Of a DNA stretch of 64,000 nt, positions 16,170-23,240 are shown piece by piece. Each line of letters begins with the position of its first letter. Position 1 is the stretch's first letter. This stretch comes from an uncultured Prevotellaceae bacterium (lineage in GTDB: Bacteria; Bacteroidota; Bacteroidia; Bacteroidales; Bacteroidaceae). The notes under the pieces were generated by a model. It was not told the origin of the DNA and did not search any database. It worked only from the letters and a program-made list of their open reading frames with translations. The position numbers and the translations under genes were made by a program. The stretch spans positions 82,415 to 146,414 of the forward strand of contig CACYXD010000011.1 in NCBI GenBank assembly GCA_902778255.1, in the 5' to 3' direction.

Positions 16170-17015
16170 TTATTGTTTCATTTTCACATTTATCTCGTAA
16201 TACTTTCCATTGGCGAAAGTAACACCTGATCTAGTAAAGGTATAGGTGCTACCGCCAACAGTGGCTGTAAGCGTGATGGTCTCTGCGTTACCTGTTGAAC
16301 GGAAGGCTACGTAGAGCACGCCGGGGCCGTTGGTAGAGTATGTGTCATCGGGGATGCTGGTCAGCTCAACCGTGTTGGTTCCATCGGTAATGGTGAAAGC
16401 CGAAGGGCAGATGACAGCGTCAGAGTTGTCCTTGTCCATCAGGGTGAACTTGATGATAGCCTGCTGATTGGCAAACGTCACCTTTTCGACCCCCACTACT
16501 TCGTCTGCTTCTACGTCAACTCTTACATCTTCTGCTACAGCATAGTCATATTTTTCTGCAATATCTGCCAGTGTTCCAACCTGACCAGTATAATCCAACT
16601 CACCAGAACGTGGAAATTGGAGGGTTAGGGTATGCGGTGTACTGATGGCATCATCTATGGAAGTATACGCCCCCCCATCAGGAAGGCTGATAACGCCATT
16701 CAATCGTGTGGTTGTTCCTGCATATTGAGGCTTTATGCTCCCTTTGAACCAGAAAGTACCAACACTATAATAATACTTACCTTGCACATAGACATTCTCA
16801 GTTGTTGCCCACGAAGCATTAAGCGTGCTACCATCAAGCGACAGGGCACGTGTTGACACACGGCTGAAGGCTTCATTCACGGCTTTCGAAGCATCCACAG
16901 TCATGTAGTAGGTCTTAGGGGCCTGTGGTTCTGGTTCTGTACTGTTATCATCTGACGAACAGGCGGTCAGTGCCAGTCCTGCCATAAGTAGCATACTAAA
17001 ATACAATTTCTTCAT
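16170..17015 (-). CDS. Fimbrillin-like lipoprotein (locus A)
   Basis: The 281-aa product has a lipoprotein signal (MAGLALTACSSDDNS). A TRALSL stretch follows the acidic spacer and the protein ends in FANGKYYEINVKMK, which is typical of Bacteroidetes fimbrillin-like (FimA/Mfa-type) proteins. Such proteins are exported as lipoproteins and can become fimbrial subunits or tips. I start it at the ATG at 17015, which has an AGGAG about 9 bases upstream; the open frame extends to 17069 over the preceding small gene. A run of seven C (16670-16676; G on the coding strand) lies in the gene and could slip. Its counterpart in locus B is at 51338-52234. Confidence 0.75.
   Translation of the reverse strand: MKKLYFSMLLMAGLALTACSSDDNSTEPEPQAPKTYYMTVDASKAVNEAFSRVSTRALSLDGSTLNASWATTENVYVQGKYYYSVGTFWFKGSIKPQYAGTTTRLNGVISLPDGGAYTSIDDAISTPHTLTLQFPRSGELDYTGQVGTLADIAEKYDYAVAEDVRVDVEADEVVGVEKVTFANQQAIIKFTLMDKDNSDAVICPSAFTITDGTNTVELTSIPDDTYSTNGPGVLYVAFRSTGNAETITLTATVGGSTYTFTRSGVTFANGKYYEINVKMKQ
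16670..16676. repeat. Run of seven C within the fimbrillin-like gene
   Basis: Seven consecutive C on the plus strand (G on the coding strand) encode part of SLPDGGAY. A change of one base would shift the frame of this surface lipoprotein. Confidence 0.7.
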
Positions 17016-17028
17016 CGTCTTGTTCTCC

Positions 17029-17175
17029 TTATTCTGATTCATCCCAAGTCTCTTGATTTGCAGTGCCATAGCTTCTACGCAAAGCTTCTACACCACCACT
17101 TGTCTCCAAAATGGCTACCTGCTGGCGAAACATAATGACCGCCATCGAAGGCTTCTGATAATATTTCTTACTCAT
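17029..17175 (-). CDS. 48-aa peptide of the MKK-Y-P small-protein group
   Basis: A short ORF begins MSKKYYQKPSMAVIMF and ends ETWDESE. It resembles two other small genes in this window (27762-27947 and 51198-51338) in the pattern M-K/S-K-x-Y-x-x-P, a hydrophobic central stretch, then a polar, often acidic tail. It lies between the 150-aa lipoprotein gene and the fimbrillin-like gene of locus A, 6 bases after the former and 13 before the latter. I know of no function. Its position and resemblance to the other two make it a likely real gene. Confidence 0.6.
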   Translation of the reverse strand: MSKKYYQKPSMAVIMFRQQVAILETSGGVEALRRSYGTANQETWDESE

Positions 17176-17181
17176 ACCTAT

Positions 17182-17634
17182 TTACTTTATAAATTTTGGT
17201 TGATAAATACCTCCTGTACCCGTTGGTGCTACGGACGCATCGAATGTTGTCCAGTCTATCGTAAAGATACGATGCAGTTTGTCGCAGTAGTACGACAATC
17301 CCACGGCTACCCCCGCATCATTGCTGGCAATCGTCAGCGGGAACACATACTTGTTTTCTACCTCCAAAGGGGCAGCAACGCCACGCACCTCGCCACCAAT
17401 GGTAGCGCATAGCAGATCCTGCGATGACACATACTTGGTCAGCGTATCCTGCAACTGCACCTCCACAACCATCGCCTGCTCATAGAGGTCGTAGTTAGGA
17501 GCCTGCCAAGTAGGACGAACATCCGTGCCCGCAGTGATTTCCGTTGGCTGAGACGAATTCTCATCGTCTGATGAGCAGCCCCACGCCATGAAGGCGAGGG
17601 CTGCTAATGCTAATATTGTCTTTTTCATCATCAT
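17182..17634 (-). CDS. Lipoprotein with one copy of the shared surface module (locus A)
   Basis: A 150-aa protein with a lipoprotein signal (FMAWGCSSDDENSS). The mature part contains one copy of a module also found twice in the 263-aa lipoprotein of locus B and several times in the giant protein. Here it reads SSQDLLCATIGGEVRGVAA, then LSYYCDKLHRIFTID. The block RPTWQAPNYDLYEQAM matches RPNWAIDWYNNEPAPNW...NLFEHSM in the locus B lipoprotein. It begins 13 bases after the truncated giant gene. The start could be either of two further ATGs within six bases. Function is unknown; a surface-anchoring partner for the giant protein is my inference. Confidence 0.75.
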   Translation of the reverse strand: MMMKKTILALAALAFMAWGCSSDDENSSQPTEITAGTDVRPTWQAPNYDLYEQAMVVEVQLQDTLTKYVSSQDLLCATIGGEVRGVAAPLEVENKYVFPLTIASNDAGVAVGLSYYCDKLHRIFTIDWTTFDASVAPTGTGGIYQPKFIK

Positions 17635-17647
17635 TATCTATTATCAA

Positions 17648-19336
17648 TTACTTAATCACCACAGCCTTGCCGTTGTAGATATACACACCGCTCTGCTTTG
17701 GCTTCTTACCAATCTGGATACCACCAACCGTGTACCACTTACCATCCTGCGGCATCTGGTCAAGAGCCATGAAGTTGATAACGGTAGGCTGGTCAGGCGT
17801 ACCAATCACCTTGTTGGGTACATAGCTGATGTAGCTACCCGCCATAGCGATAGTCTCGCCCTCACGTTCTATCACAAACGTCATCGGCTCTTGGCTATTA
17901 GCATCGCTACCGATGTTCAGGTAGTAGTTCTGCTCACTATCGGCTGTTGTCTCTGCCATACGATCTGCACCGCAGAATACCACCAACTTATCGCCAGCCT
18001 CAACCTCAACGCCCTTCACGGCAGCCACCATATTCATCGTTGTAGCCGTGTTGACAGCTGAGCGTTTTGCTGCACGGCTGTTGCTCGTGCCACTGTAGCG
18101 GTTGTCATTAAAGTACATTGGGTACGAGAACTTCACATCACCGTTGCCCAGTCGCTTAATCATGTAGCCCTTACCAGCCTCAAGATACTGCAGCGAGCCC
18201 TTCCATACCAGTCCTGTAGCCGACTGGCTAGCGATGGCGAATCCGTCTTGCGACTTCACCACATCACCCACCTGAGCCTGTTCCAGGTAGTCGGCCAGTG
18301 CCTGAGAGATAGGCAGGTTGATGGTTGTGTTATAACCTACGCGGTTCCAGTCCTTATGCACGGTGATATAGCGGTGTGCGAACTCGCCTTCCACATAGAT
18401 GGTCTTGTCGCTCATCGAGTAAATCATGTACATCTGAGCAGGATTGATGGTGATAGTCTCATCCTCATTATCCCACTTCTGACCGCTGGCTACTTTCTTG
18501 TTCTGTCGGCACGTAAATTTCTTCGTCTCTGTACCGTTGACAAAAGATATCACGTCGCCAATCTCCCACTTCGACATGCTGTTCAGGAACTCTCCCAAGG
18601 TTGCGCTCTCCGTAGGTATCACGTTGAAGGTCACCCAGTTCCATCCCTTCTTCAGCTTCAGCGTCTGCACATAGTTGTAGCTATTCTGCAATACTACAGG
18701 TGTAGCATCAGAACCTACGATAGCATCCTGCTCAAAGCGATAGATCTTGTCGTTGGCAGGCTTCACGCTATACACATTGCCAGAAGAGGCATCAAAGAAG
18801 CAGAAGTTCAGCTGAGGCATTGAGCCGTCGGGATTCATGTAGCCATAGATGGTCAGGTAAGCCAGGGCCTCGTTGGCGTTGGCATTGTCGTTGACCTCGA
18901 TATGTGCAACGCCTAAAGTCTGCTGCTTCTCGTCGAATACAGCCAGGATATCCTCCTTCGAGCTGGCCACCACGCCGTCAATCTTCACACGGGTCACCAT
19001 CATCATCGTCTGGTTAGCCTGCTTCAGACGGTCGGCTACATCCCATTCCGGTTCGTCACCACGTACACGCAGTGTGATAGGCAGCGGTTCCGACATCGTG
19101 TTGTCGCCCACCAGCGCTATCTGCTCGTTATACGTACCAATATTAATATAGTCGCTAACGGTGAACGTTATCTTCTGTTCATCCAGTGCATCGAGCACAC
19201 CCTGCGTCTGCGAAGCAGTAACCCATATCGGCAGGTCTGTCAACTTGAAGTTCTGCTTCACGGCGCTCAGGTTCTTGATGGTCGCCTCGAAGACGGCACG
19301 GTTACCGTCAAGGACTATCTTCAGTAAGAAGAACAT
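17648..19336 (-). pseudogene. 5'-truncated remnant of a giant T9SS surface protein gene (locus A)
   Basis: The open frame encodes 562 aa with no signal peptide. From its first residues it aligns with the last 550 or so residues of the giant protein at 53059-63452: LPIWVTAS against LPKWLTTS, GDEPEW against GDEPGW, GWNWVTFNV against GWNWVSLNV, GDVVKSQDGFAI against GDVVKSQDEFAM, and the C-terminal SGVYIYNGKAVVIK against RGVYIYNGKKHIIR. The N-terminal roughly 2,900 residues are missing. Just upstream the homology stops at a plus-strand terminator, and no minus-strand promoter is visible there. I read it as the 3' end left after a deletion. Without a signal peptide it should not be secreted. It still precedes the intact lipoprotein genes of locus A. 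Confidence 0.7.
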
Positions 19337-19350
19337 TCAAGATATATCAT

Positions 19351-19378
19351 AAAGGTCTCGGTTTCCGAGGCCTTTTTT
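19351..19378 (+). terminator. Orphan plus-strand terminator
   Basis: AAAGGTCTCGG pairs with CCGAGGCCTTT (one G-T pair) around TTT, then a T-run. No plus-strand gene ends here, so it looks like the leftover 3' end of a gene lost in the event that truncated the giant gene of locus A. Confidence 0.75.
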
Positions 19379-19409
19379 AGTTAAAAGCAACATCTGTCAA
19401 CAACTTAAT

Positions 19410-19541
19410 TTCTGTTTTATGCTATTTCACGTTGTGTTTCAGCCTGTTTTGGCTGGTCTTTTAGGCTGAAAGGCAGCGCGTTTTAGCCTGTTTCACAATG
19501 CGTTTTGGCCTGTTTCGCAGTATGATTTAGCCTGTTTCGCA
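19410..19541. repeat. Second six-unit 22-bp tandem array, inverted
   Basis: On the minus strand six units of exactly 22 bp run from 19541 down to 19410, with the same core (AGGCTAAAACGC after TGCGAAAC) as the array at 198-329. Some variant units are shared: one containing CTTTCAG and one containing CATAAAAC occur in both arrays, in different order. The array lies in the largest gene-free stretch of the window (19337-19965) next to a composite hairpin. Confidence 0.85.
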
Positions 19542-19555
19542 ATTTAGTACCTTTA

Positions 19556-19671
19556 TGGACAGATGACAGATTGGACAGTATAATTTAAAGAAAAACTTCA
19601 CGCGTACGTGCGTGCGCAGACGTACGCGGGGGAAATCTTGGAAAACTACTGTCCAATCTGTCATCTGTCCA
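19556..19671. repeat. Composite hairpin element (MITE-like)
   Basis: A perfect 25-bp inverted repeat bounds the element (left arm 19556-19580, right arm 19647-19671; the left arm begins TGGACAGATGACAG). Within it lies a second inverted repeat, CGCGTACGT (19601-19609) and ACGTACGCG (19620-19628). There is no gene inside. The design is that of a small non-coding mobile or dispersed repeat. I see no clear target-site duplication. Bases 19672-19900 hold nothing else I can identify. Confidence 0.8.
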
Positions 19672-19937
19672 CCTCTCCATCATCAACCAGCTATTATGGC
19701 TACGTATATTTTGATCTCGTTTTTTGTTCATGCCGCAAAGATACAGAAGCCATAAGCATCAATGTCACTTTCCTACCCTAATGCCCCCCAGAATTAACAA
19801 TGTTTATGAAAGGAAGATCAGAGAACAATCCTTAATTTGCAACGGATTTACGGCGATATTGCCAAAAATCTGCAATATATTTAGAGAAAAACTAACAAAA
19901 AAGTCTGTTATTTGTTGCGCATTTAAGAAACATTTCG

Positions 19938-19945
19938 TATTTTTG
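19938..19945 (+). promoter_or_regulatory. -7 box of the higBA-like operon
   Basis: TATTTTTG matches TAnnTTTG and lies 20 bases upstream of the toxin ATG. A weak GTTG stands 20 bp further upstream in place of TTTG. Confidence 0.55.
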
Positions 19946-19965
19946 CAACCGAAATAATAAAAGAA

Positions 19966-20316
19966 ATGGAACAAACGGTATTTGAACTTGATTTGTTGGA
20001 AGAAGCACGAGACTTCCTGAAATCCTTGACCAAGGAGATTCGTGGTAAGATAGGCTACAATATCCGCAGGGTTCAGAAGGGTGAACGTGACAACGAACTC
20101 TTTAAGAAACTTGATGGCACGGAGATATGGGAGTTTCGCACAATCTACAATAAGACCTACTATAGGTTGTTTGCCTTTTGGGATAAGGACATCAATACGT
20201 TGGTTGTAGCCACTCACGGCATTGTGAAGAAGACACAAAAGACACCGAAGAGTGAGATCACTAAGGCAGAAGGGATCAAGAAGCTGTATTTTGAGAATAA
20301 AAACAAGAAGATATGA
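19966..20316 (+). CDS. HigB-like (RelE superfamily, Gp49-type) toxin
   Basis: The 116-aa basic protein has the RelE-fold pattern: KKLDGTEIWEFRTIYNKTYYRLFAFW, then a strand with LVVATHGIVKKTQKTP. Toxins of this group cut mRNA at the ribosome. It is followed with a 4-base overlap by an XRE-family antitoxin, so the toxin comes first, as in higBA. The unit stands alone with its own promoter and terminator in a region of repeats. Confidence 0.88.
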   Translation: MEQTVFELDLLEEARDFLKSLTKEIRGKIGYNIRRVQKGERDNELFKKLDGTEIWEFRTIYNKTYYRLFAFWDKDINTLVVATHGIVKKTQKTPKSEITKAEGIKKLYFENKNKKI

Positions 20317-20645
20317 AAAAGGTAGGAGACATGAAGCTATATAGCTTTGAGGAGTTGCTGGAAGAGGATTACGGCAAAGTCGGAACGCCAGAGCGTGATG
20401 CATTTGAGCGTAGCGTGGACGAGGCTGTTCAAGCCTATCGTGTGGGAGAGGCCATCAAGCAAGCACGTGAGTCTCAGAACCTTACCCAAGCTGAATTAGG
20501 CGAGAAAATGGGTGTTCAAAGGGCTCAGGTCTGCCGTTTAGAGAGTGGCAAGAGCATCACGCTGGCTTCTATGATGCGTGCTTTCCGTGCGCTGGGTGTA
20601 CAAGTGGCACTGGAGATGAAAGGCATCGGGAAAGTGGCGCTATAA
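20313..20645 (+). CDS. HigA-like XRE antitoxin
   Basis: The 110-aa protein carries a helix-turn-helix over about residues 50-100 (LTQAELGEKMGVQRAQVCRLESGKSITLASMMRAF), typical of XRE-type antitoxins. The N-terminal part (SFEELLEEDYGKVGTPERDAFE) is the usual toxin-binding region. It should neutralise the upstream toxin and repress the operon. It overlaps the toxin gene by 4 bases. Confidence 0.9.
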   Translation: MKKVGDMKLYSFEELLEEDYGKVGTPERDAFERSVDEAVQAYRVGEAIKQARESQNLTQAELGEKMGVQRAQVCRLESGKSITLASMMRAFRALGVQVALEMKGIGKVAL

Positions 20646-20669
20646 TGTTGTAATCAATAAGAACTGATG

Positions 20670-20697
20670 AGGGCTGTCTTCCAAGACAGCCCTTTTG
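20670..20697 (+). terminator. Terminator of the toxin-antitoxin operon
   Basis: AGGGCTGTCTT pairs with AAGACAGCCCT around a two-base loop, then TTTG. Confidence 0.85.
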
Positions 20698-20721
20698 TTG
20701 TATTGCAGAGATAGCAAGATT

Positions 20722-20829
20722 CTACCAGCCTTCCTCAATCTCTTCATTCACGTTTGGTGTGGTTCTCCTGAGATCGACAGAATCGTTTAAGAGGTGGACG
20801 GTGTGTCGTGATGAATAGCTTATGTTTCA
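20722..20829 (-). pseudogene. Possible broken small peptide gene after the subtilase gene
   Basis: Right after the subtilase stop codon the minus strand reads ATGAAACATAAG. A short frame shifted by one from that ATG runs through HLLNDSVDLRRTTPNVNEE to EIEEGW and a stop. The hydrophobic stretch followed by an acidic tail resembles the small peptides at 17029, 27762 and 51198, but the start and body are out of frame. It may be a decayed member or chance. Confidence 0.25.
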
Positions 20830-20831
20830 TA

Positions 20832-23042
20832 TTAAAGTCGGATAAGGGTGGAGCCGGTGGTGGCCTTGTCGCCCGTGTTCAGCTGGACGGCATAGACGCC
20901 GCGAGGGAGCGACGAGAGGTCGATGGTGGTGCCGCGCTCGGTGAGCAGCAGACGGCCATCGGTGGTATAGACACGGAGCTCAGCCTGCCCTGTAAGTTGC
21001 GACTCAGTCGCAACATACAGGGCGGTAAGGGTACGCCCATTGAGGCGGAAGGTGGTCTTCTGGGGCTGGGCAGCGGTGATGCCCTCTATCTTGTCGATGC
21101 CCAGGATATAGCAGAGGCCGCGATAGGCATCTATCTCGCCATAACCATACTGGTTGTTGGGGTACTGGAGGTCGGCATCGGGACGGCGACTGGAGGCAGC
21201 AATGATCTCCTTGATCTTAGCGGTGGTGAGCGTAGGGTCGGCCTGCATCCACAGAGCCACGGTGCCGGCTACAGCAGGCGACGACATGGAGGTGCCGGTC
21301 TGAGCCATCATGTGGAAATAGCCACCATAGGCGCCCCAGGTCTCATATTCCGTATCAAGCATGGTGATATCCCATGCAGCCAGATCATAATACGTTTCAT
21401 CGTTGATGAAGAAGTTCTGTGCCGATACGATATTCACGCCAGGGGCACAGACATCGGGCTTCATGCGCCCGTCGATGGTGGGACCTACTGATGACGACTT
21501 AGCCAGATAGCCCTCGCCCTTGGTGCTCTCCATATCGCTGATATCCGTTGGCTCGACCTTTCCGCTGCCCTGCGAGGCGTATTTATTGGCAGCGGTAACG
21601 ATCTTGAAGCGATGGCCGATATTTCCCACGGTGATTACATCGTCGAGCATAGCGGGCCACGCCATGCTGTAGCCCTCCTTGGCCAGCGAGTGGTTTTCCA
21701 CGGTAGGCACGTTCTCGAGCTGAGCGCAGTAGGGATCGGCATAGACCCACGCATCGCCAGGACCACTGATGGTGAGCAGGAAGCGGTCGGTAGTGGGGAA
21801 GGTGGTGAGCATTCCGCCACTGAGGTAATAGACTTGATAGCCATCGTCGCTGACACCCTTGGAGGTGACGCTGATGGTCTTGCCAGCCACGAGACTCGTA
21901 GTGGTAGCGAGGTTTTCGACATCTATCGAGGCCTCACCCTTGTTGGCGGTATAGAGGCTGTTGGTATAGCGCAAGGTCAGGGTCTGTCCGGCCTTCACCT
22001 TCACCTCGAAGCCGAGATAGGTGCCATACTGCTCGAAATCGTTGAAGCAGATGCCACAGCCCCCCGTGGTCATCTCGGCCGATTTATGGGCCAGACGCGA
22101 CGTGCTGCCAGCATTGCCCGATGCCACCACGATGGCACGACCGGGCTTCTCGAGCAGCGTATGGATAGCCTCAGCCTCGAGCTTGCGGTTGTTGACGAAG
22201 CTCATGCCTTCACCAGCGCTGTAGTTGATGACGCAGGGCTTCTTCTGATCACCGGCATAGGCAAAGATATCTGAGAAAGCCTGAATGAGCGTGGCCGACG
22301 AGAGTCCGTTGTCAGTAATCTCGGAACTGATGGCAGCCTCGGCGATATCGGCACCAGAAGCCACACCCTGATAGATGGTGGGGTTGTCCCAGTCGCTGCT
22401 CTCCACCCTTGAACCTGCAGCGATACCTGCCACATGGGTGCCATGCGACATGGTGGCGGCATCAGAACTGTGCATCGCCGCCTTGACGGCATCGGGGGTG
22501 GTCCACTCACGAGAGGACATATAGTCCTTGGCCCACGTCACACGGCTGTTGCCCTCGGCATTGCGGAAGGAGGGGTGGATAAAGTCAAAGCCAGAATCGA
22601 CGATACCTACCACCACGCCACTGCCCGTAAAGGCCTGAGGCAACTGGCTGGCAGCACCGCTCCATGCCTTGTCGGCACCAATCTGTGCGGGCAGCAAGTC
22701 GAGCATCGGACGTCCTAAGCGCTCTGCCTCCAGGCGCTCCACCTGACTATCGGCAGCCATCGCCTCCACCTGACTGAGGTCTATGCTGATGACCAGCACA
22801 CGACCGATACGGCTCTCAACCGTAAAGCCATATTTCTGAGCCAGCTGAGCCTCATCGGCATCAGCCACGAGTTTGGTCAGCACCATGAGACGAGCCTCTG
22901 CGGCTGCCGCACGATGATGAGACTGAGCCTGACGGACGAGGCCCGACAGATAGGGTGACACCTTTGCTACTGTAGTCAGCGACTGAGCCGAAGCCACCAC
23001 TGCGAGCAGCATCAGGACGAGTATTGAAATTTGTTTTTTCAT
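20832..23042 (-). CDS. Secreted subtilisin-like serine protease (S8) with T9SS C-terminal domain
   Basis: The 736-aa product has a signal peptide (VVASAQS). The catalytic triad is visible: Asp near 149 (GIVDSGFDFIHPSF), His near 200 (SHGTHVAGIAAG) and Ser near 585 (GTSMSSPAVAG). A large insertion of beta-rich sequence lies between His and Ser. The C-terminus (VYTTDGRLLL, DLSSLPRGVYAVQL) is a canonical type A T9SS sorting domain, unlike the shorter motif on its neighbours. It should be secreted and attached to the cell surface. It faces away from the large cargo gene at 23241, with both promoters in the gap. Confidence 0.92.
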   Translation of the reverse strand: MKKQISILVLMLLAVVASAQSLTTVAKVSPYLSGLVRQAQSHHRAAAAEARLMVLTKLVADADEAQLAQKYGFTVESRIGRVLVISIDLSQVEAMAADSQVERLEAERLGRPMLDLLPAQIGADKAWSGAASQLPQAFTGSGVVVGIVDSGFDFIHPSFRNAEGNSRVTWAKDYMSSREWTTPDAVKAAMHSSDAATMSHGTHVAGIAAGSRVESSDWDNPTIYQGVASGADIAEAAISSEITDNGLSSATLIQAFSDIFAYAGDQKKPCVINYSAGEGMSFVNNRKLEAEAIHTLLEKPGRAIVVASGNAGSTSRLAHKSAEMTTGGCGICFNDFEQYGTYLGFEVKVKAGQTLTLRYTNSLYTANKGEASIDVENLATTTSLVAGKTISVTSKGVSDDGYQVYYLSGGMLTTFPTTDRFLLTISGPGDAWVYADPYCAQLENVPTVENHSLAKEGYSMAWPAMLDDVITVGNIGHRFKIVTAANKYASQGSGKVEPTDISDMESTKGEGYLAKSSSVGPTIDGRMKPDVCAPGVNIVSAQNFFINDETYYDLAAWDITMLDTEYETWGAYGGYFHMMAQTGTSMSSPAVAGTVALWMQADPTLTTAKIKEIIAASSRRPDADLQYPNNQYGYGEIDAYRGLCYILGIDKIEGITAAQPQKTTFRLNGRTLTALYVATESQLTGQAELRVYTTDGRLLLTERGTTIDLSSLPRGVYAVQLNTGDKATTGSTLIRL

Positions 23043-23078
23043 ACCGTTTTTATACTATTTCTTTATTGTAAGCGGCCG

Positions 23079-23086
23079 CAAAATTA
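23079..23086 (-). promoter_or_regulatory. -7 box of the subtilase gene
   Basis: TAATTTTG on the minus strand, 36 bases upstream of the ATG. Confidence 0.55.
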
Positions 23087-23170
23087 GCAATAATTTTTGC
23101 ATTTGTCATGTTTTTTGCCATAAAATTGCAAAAAACTTTCACTTTTATAGTGGTTTTTGTTTTTTTTTAC

Positions 23171-23178
23171 TACTTTTG
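23171..23178 (+). promoter_or_regulatory. -7 box of the cargo gene at 23241
   Basis: TACTTTTG matches TAnnTTTG and leaves a leader of about 60 bases before the ATG. No TTTG lies at the right -33 distance. Confidence 0.55.
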
Positions 23179-23240
23179 CCGACAAATTGCTTTAAAAGAC
23201 AGACAAAACAGATAAAACTACAATAAAAATAACAACACTT

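Noticed and set aside
19556-19671. The composite hairpin as an ordinary transcription terminator
   Set aside because: The 25-bp arms are separated by 66 bases and not followed by a T-run, and an ordinary terminator already lies at 19351-19378.
19804-20403. 199-aa minus-strand ORF opposite the toxin-antitoxin genes
   Set aside because: It is Cys/Leu/Phe-rich antisense sequence of two well-supported overlapping genes.
20313-20645. The XRE protein as a phage repressor
   Set aside because: Its 4-base overlap with a RelE-type toxin, small size and N-terminal acidic region fit an antitoxin, and no phage genes are nearby.
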